Below are positions 61,231 through 64,000 of a DNA stretch of 64,000 nt, one piece after another. Each line of letters begins with the position of its first letter. Within the stretch, counting starts at the first letter, position 1. The DNA is taken from the NCBI RefSeq assembly GCF_001039355.2, contig NW_019775684.1, positions 174,633 through 238,632 on the forward strand. The letters run 5' to 3'. A model generated the notes under the pieces. The model was not told where the DNA came from, did not search any database, and saw nothing but the letters and a program-made list of their open reading frames with translations. The translations under genes and the position numbers were made by a program. The DNA comes from Lingula anatina (lineage: Eukaryota; Brachiopoda; Lingulata; Lingulida; Lingulidae).

Positions 61231-63256
61231 GCTGAATTAACAACAGAAAACACTACACATGTGATTTTTTTCTTTTGATCTACCTGTGCATCAGCAGGTC
61301 TGAATCCATGGGTTTTGAAATCTGATAGAAAAATGAATGCCAGATAAATGACCTGTAAAACCATTGGATTGAAATGTCTAAATTATTTCACTGGAAGAGC
61401 ATACTTTATGGCTGTCTTCTGAGACTAAGTACAAAATCATTATGGTTTTCAACTGCATATCAACAGAAATCTGGAGATTTTACTTATTTTCCTTTGTAGT
61501 TTTGCATGGATTTTTACACAAAATAACCATACTAAAATATGTAGTCTATGCAGGATTACAAAGAGGGGGCAAACTTGAATATTAGGAATATTTTTGGCAT
61601 TGCAATGCAGTTGAAAAAGATTTGAACTTCCTTTTTCATGCAGGACATAAGATGTAATAATATTTTGGGGATAGATTTTACTTATCATTAGTGTTTGTAT
61701 TCAATTATTTAATCTAGGAATGATTAGCTGATTGACTGAACTGTTAATTTCATTTCTTAGAAGTCTTGTGCTGTTACACTAAAAAAGTCATCTGGTTAAT
61801 ACTATACTTCTGTTTATGAAATATTTGTGTAGATATTTTAAGCTCTTATTTTCTGACACGGGATTTGCTTCTTAACAAAACGAAAATATAAACAAATTGG
61901 GGGTGGTAAATATGTAAACTGCTTTAATGCATTTTATTAACAAAAGGCTAATGTTGTTAGTTTAATTACACGAGAAATTATTTATTAAGATGATTTTTGA
62001 AAAAAATATTTTTTTACATACAGCAGGTGTTCAATTGTATAGCTTGTAATTGGCTGCTTCACAAAGAAAGAAATGCATTTATTCTTATGTAACAAAACAT
62101 CCAAGAAGACTTATATGAAATAATCATTCCAGATCTGAAATGTATTAAAAGGAAAGTGTTGCATCAATTTAAGGGACGCAGTCATTTTTGTTTTTGGTAT
62201 TTTTCATCCAAATAGTATTTTAGAAGCTGTCACTGAATAGTTGAACCTATCCATCTGTAAATTTAGTATTCCATATTTTCTTTTCATTGAATGGTCTTGT
62301 GTAAATACAATCATATTCACTCAGTATATCTTTTGAATTGAATGAGTTGTGTATTGGTTGGGTTGGAAAGGTTTAGTTGTGACGTGAAACGCTGAAGGAG
62401 AGGACAATATTTTACCAATGGCTTTTGATTTAAAGATGTTTAATATGACCAAAATTTAGACTTCTGACTGAAGGTGCCTTTCTTTGAAATCAAAAGCATT
62501 ATCTTCTCTACAAAGTTTGATGTTGTGATTGAGCCGTTTTTCCGACCAGAGACCGGAGGAGAATTATGCTGAACGCATTATGTTGGTTGATATACCATGG
62601 AGAAGGGGGAGCTTCGCAATATTTTCTATTTGCTAGACGGGCTAGAGGGCACTTGGGTAAATTCTTGTTTTTTTTCCATACCACAGTTTGACGCACTCGT
62701 GTATAACATTTTATTAAGTTTTTCTCGATGGAACGTTTTTCCACATCCTAAAGATGGAAAAGAAGCTATGAGTATGAGAATTAAAAGATTGCGAAGATTT
62801 TATTAAAACCAATAAACTTACGTCGTAAACATATGAATTGGGAACTTTTGTTTGATAGGCCGACAGAGATGTACGGAGGTTCAAGCGGCAGTGAAAAGCC
62901 TGCAGAGCAACAACGCATCTTTGTAGACTCTGCCGGTATATCGGTTTTTTTAAAGCTGTAAAAAGCCATTAATTATTATGATGTGTGTAAGGTCATAGCA
63001 TAGTCCAAAATCTTCCTATTTGACACAAGGAATCGTGGTTTAAACAAAAAATTTGGAAGAAAAAAGTCAAGTACGCAAAGTTTACGTCATTTTTTTTCGC
63101 TCAGACTCAACACGATATATATATTTGTTAACCTCAAAACTTGTTAATTTTGCAGTTAATACAAATCGGGGGGTCAAGGGGCGTAACTCATTTGGACTGA
63201 GCAGTTTCTTCCTTTAACCGTTTTGTTTACACGGTTTCTTTGAAGACGGTCCGATA
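61231..63256. other. BRI3 3' UTR and intergenic region
   Basis: AT-rich sequence, probably BRI3 3' UTR in its left part. Short open frames at 62597-62806 (+) and 62781-62969 (-) are not recognisable. No repeat element with clear ends was seen. Confidence 0.5.
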
Positions 63257-63382
63257 ATGGCCCATCCTATTCATATCAGTAAAACGCTGCACTCTACGTT
63301 CCGTTTGTTCGAGAACGACCAACGTAGGGAGTATATTAGAGAAATTCCACATATTGACCCAGTTTGCGTCTTTGTTATGCGG
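63257..63382 (+). CDS. Probable first coding exon of an unrecognised gene
   Basis: ATG at 63257 (GATAATGG context) opens a 42-codon frame, beginning MAHPIHISKTLHSTFRLFEN and ending VCVFVMR, which stops exactly at a consensus donor CGG|GTGAGT (63382/63383). Composition looks like real coding sequence (charged RLFENDQRREYIREIP, then a hydrophobic end). No continuing exon is seen by 64000, so the gene leaves the window. I do not recognise the family. In human, BRI3 is followed by BAIAP2L1, but this peptide does not resemble its N-terminus. Confidence 0.45.
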
Positions 63383-64000
63383 GTGAGTTTGAACAAAAAA
63401 TATCTACTTCCTTGTTTTGAGTGATCATTGTTAGTAAATTGTTGAATAAAATGGGACGGAATGCTTTAACCGCACTACTGGTCTTACTAGATAAGCAGCC
63501 TTCGGAAGTTCCAATGGTAAAAAAGAACAAAATAACCAATCTTTAAATCAATGATTATTCGGATTATTTAAAAATAAAATATTAAAATATTCGTATCTAC
63601 AGAACTCGATGGATAGTAGGCCTACATGTCGAGGGGATCGTGTTTATGGTGAAATTTCTTTCCTTTCATGCCAATATCAGCAACCGCACTGAAACAAATT
63701 TATATTTTTAAGTCTGTTTCTCCTGATAACAAATGGGCAAAGTTTCGATTCGGTGTGGGTTCGTTACTCTCTGATAGACACTGGACAGAGAACCCACAGA
63801 AATATACTAAATGTGTCTCTACAACTTAATAGGTAAGGTAACAACTGTCTAACAATATTTCATTCTAAATGGAAACGGGGTGGGGCGGGAAAGTGTTTTT
63901 AAAGAAAAAAATCAAGATCATGGGTGGTTGAAAATGGTCGATAAAACAATTTAGGTGCAAAATGATTCCGATGATTGCTGTCAGCACTCTTTTCACTCGA
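63383..64000. other. Likely first intron of the gene starting at 63257
   Basis: AT-rich, no convincing exon, repeat or RNA gene seen. Confidence 0.4.

Noticed and set aside
62869-62961. 31-codon + strand frame (MYGGSSGSEKPAEQQRIFVD...) preceded by an acceptor-like site
   Set aside because: Too short, not recognised, and no partner exons; kept out of the gene list.
1-64000. tRNA, rRNA, CRISPR arrays, operons or viral insertions
   Set aside because: I looked for cloverleaf-type box motifs, spaced direct-repeat arrays and retroelement coding frames and saw none that I could support.

Overview
This is eukaryotic (animal) nuclear DNA. Genes are split into short exons with GT-AG introns, the sequence is AT-rich, and there are many microsatellites, short inverted-repeat elements and assembly gaps (705 N at 31742-32446; single N at 2832, 18519 and 35784). 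The gene set and small introns suggest a non-vertebrate animal, most likely a marine invertebrate such as a hemichordate, echinoderm, amphioxus or mollusc. I cannot name the species from sequence alone. All exon joins below were made by eye from splice sites, reading phase and similarity to known families.

Layout: (1) 301-338 (-), first coding exon of a FAM98 homologue, 270 bp from and divergent to PSMD8. (2) 608-2733 (+), PSMD8/RPN12, six exons, 3' end missing. (3) 5492-6820 (-), an LC3C-type ATG8 gene, last exon missing. (4) 8048-10831 (+), MFSD13A (TMEM180), complete. (5) 11776-36183 (-), BTAF1/Mot1 TATA-binding-protein remover, 38 coding exons seen and probably one lost in the N gap. (6) 37097-42616 (+), a complete cytochrome P450 of 497 aa. 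(7) 44556-57326 (-), TECPR1, 23 coding exons, 1301 aa. (8) 60348-61230 (+), BRI3, 151 aa. (9) 63257-63382 (+), first coding exon of an unrecognised gene that leaves the window.

Two points stand out. First, an LC3C-type ATG8 gene and TECPR1, a tethering and LC3-lipidation factor reported to bind LC3C preferentially in humans, lie about 38 kb apart. This TECPR1 keeps the W-x-x-I LC3-interacting motif and the tryptophan used for sphingomyelin recognition. Second, several neighbour pairs match human linkages: TECPR1-BRI3 head to head (7q21.3), FAM98-PSMD8 (19q13.2), and BTAF1-MFSD13A (10q23-q24).

The non-genic sequence holds several families of short inverted-repeat (MITE-like) elements, some with clear target-site duplications. 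It also holds SINE-like sequences, a 164-bp duplicated segment in two BTAF1 introns, and a 44-bp tandem repeat that copies a BTAF1 exon edge with its splice donor.
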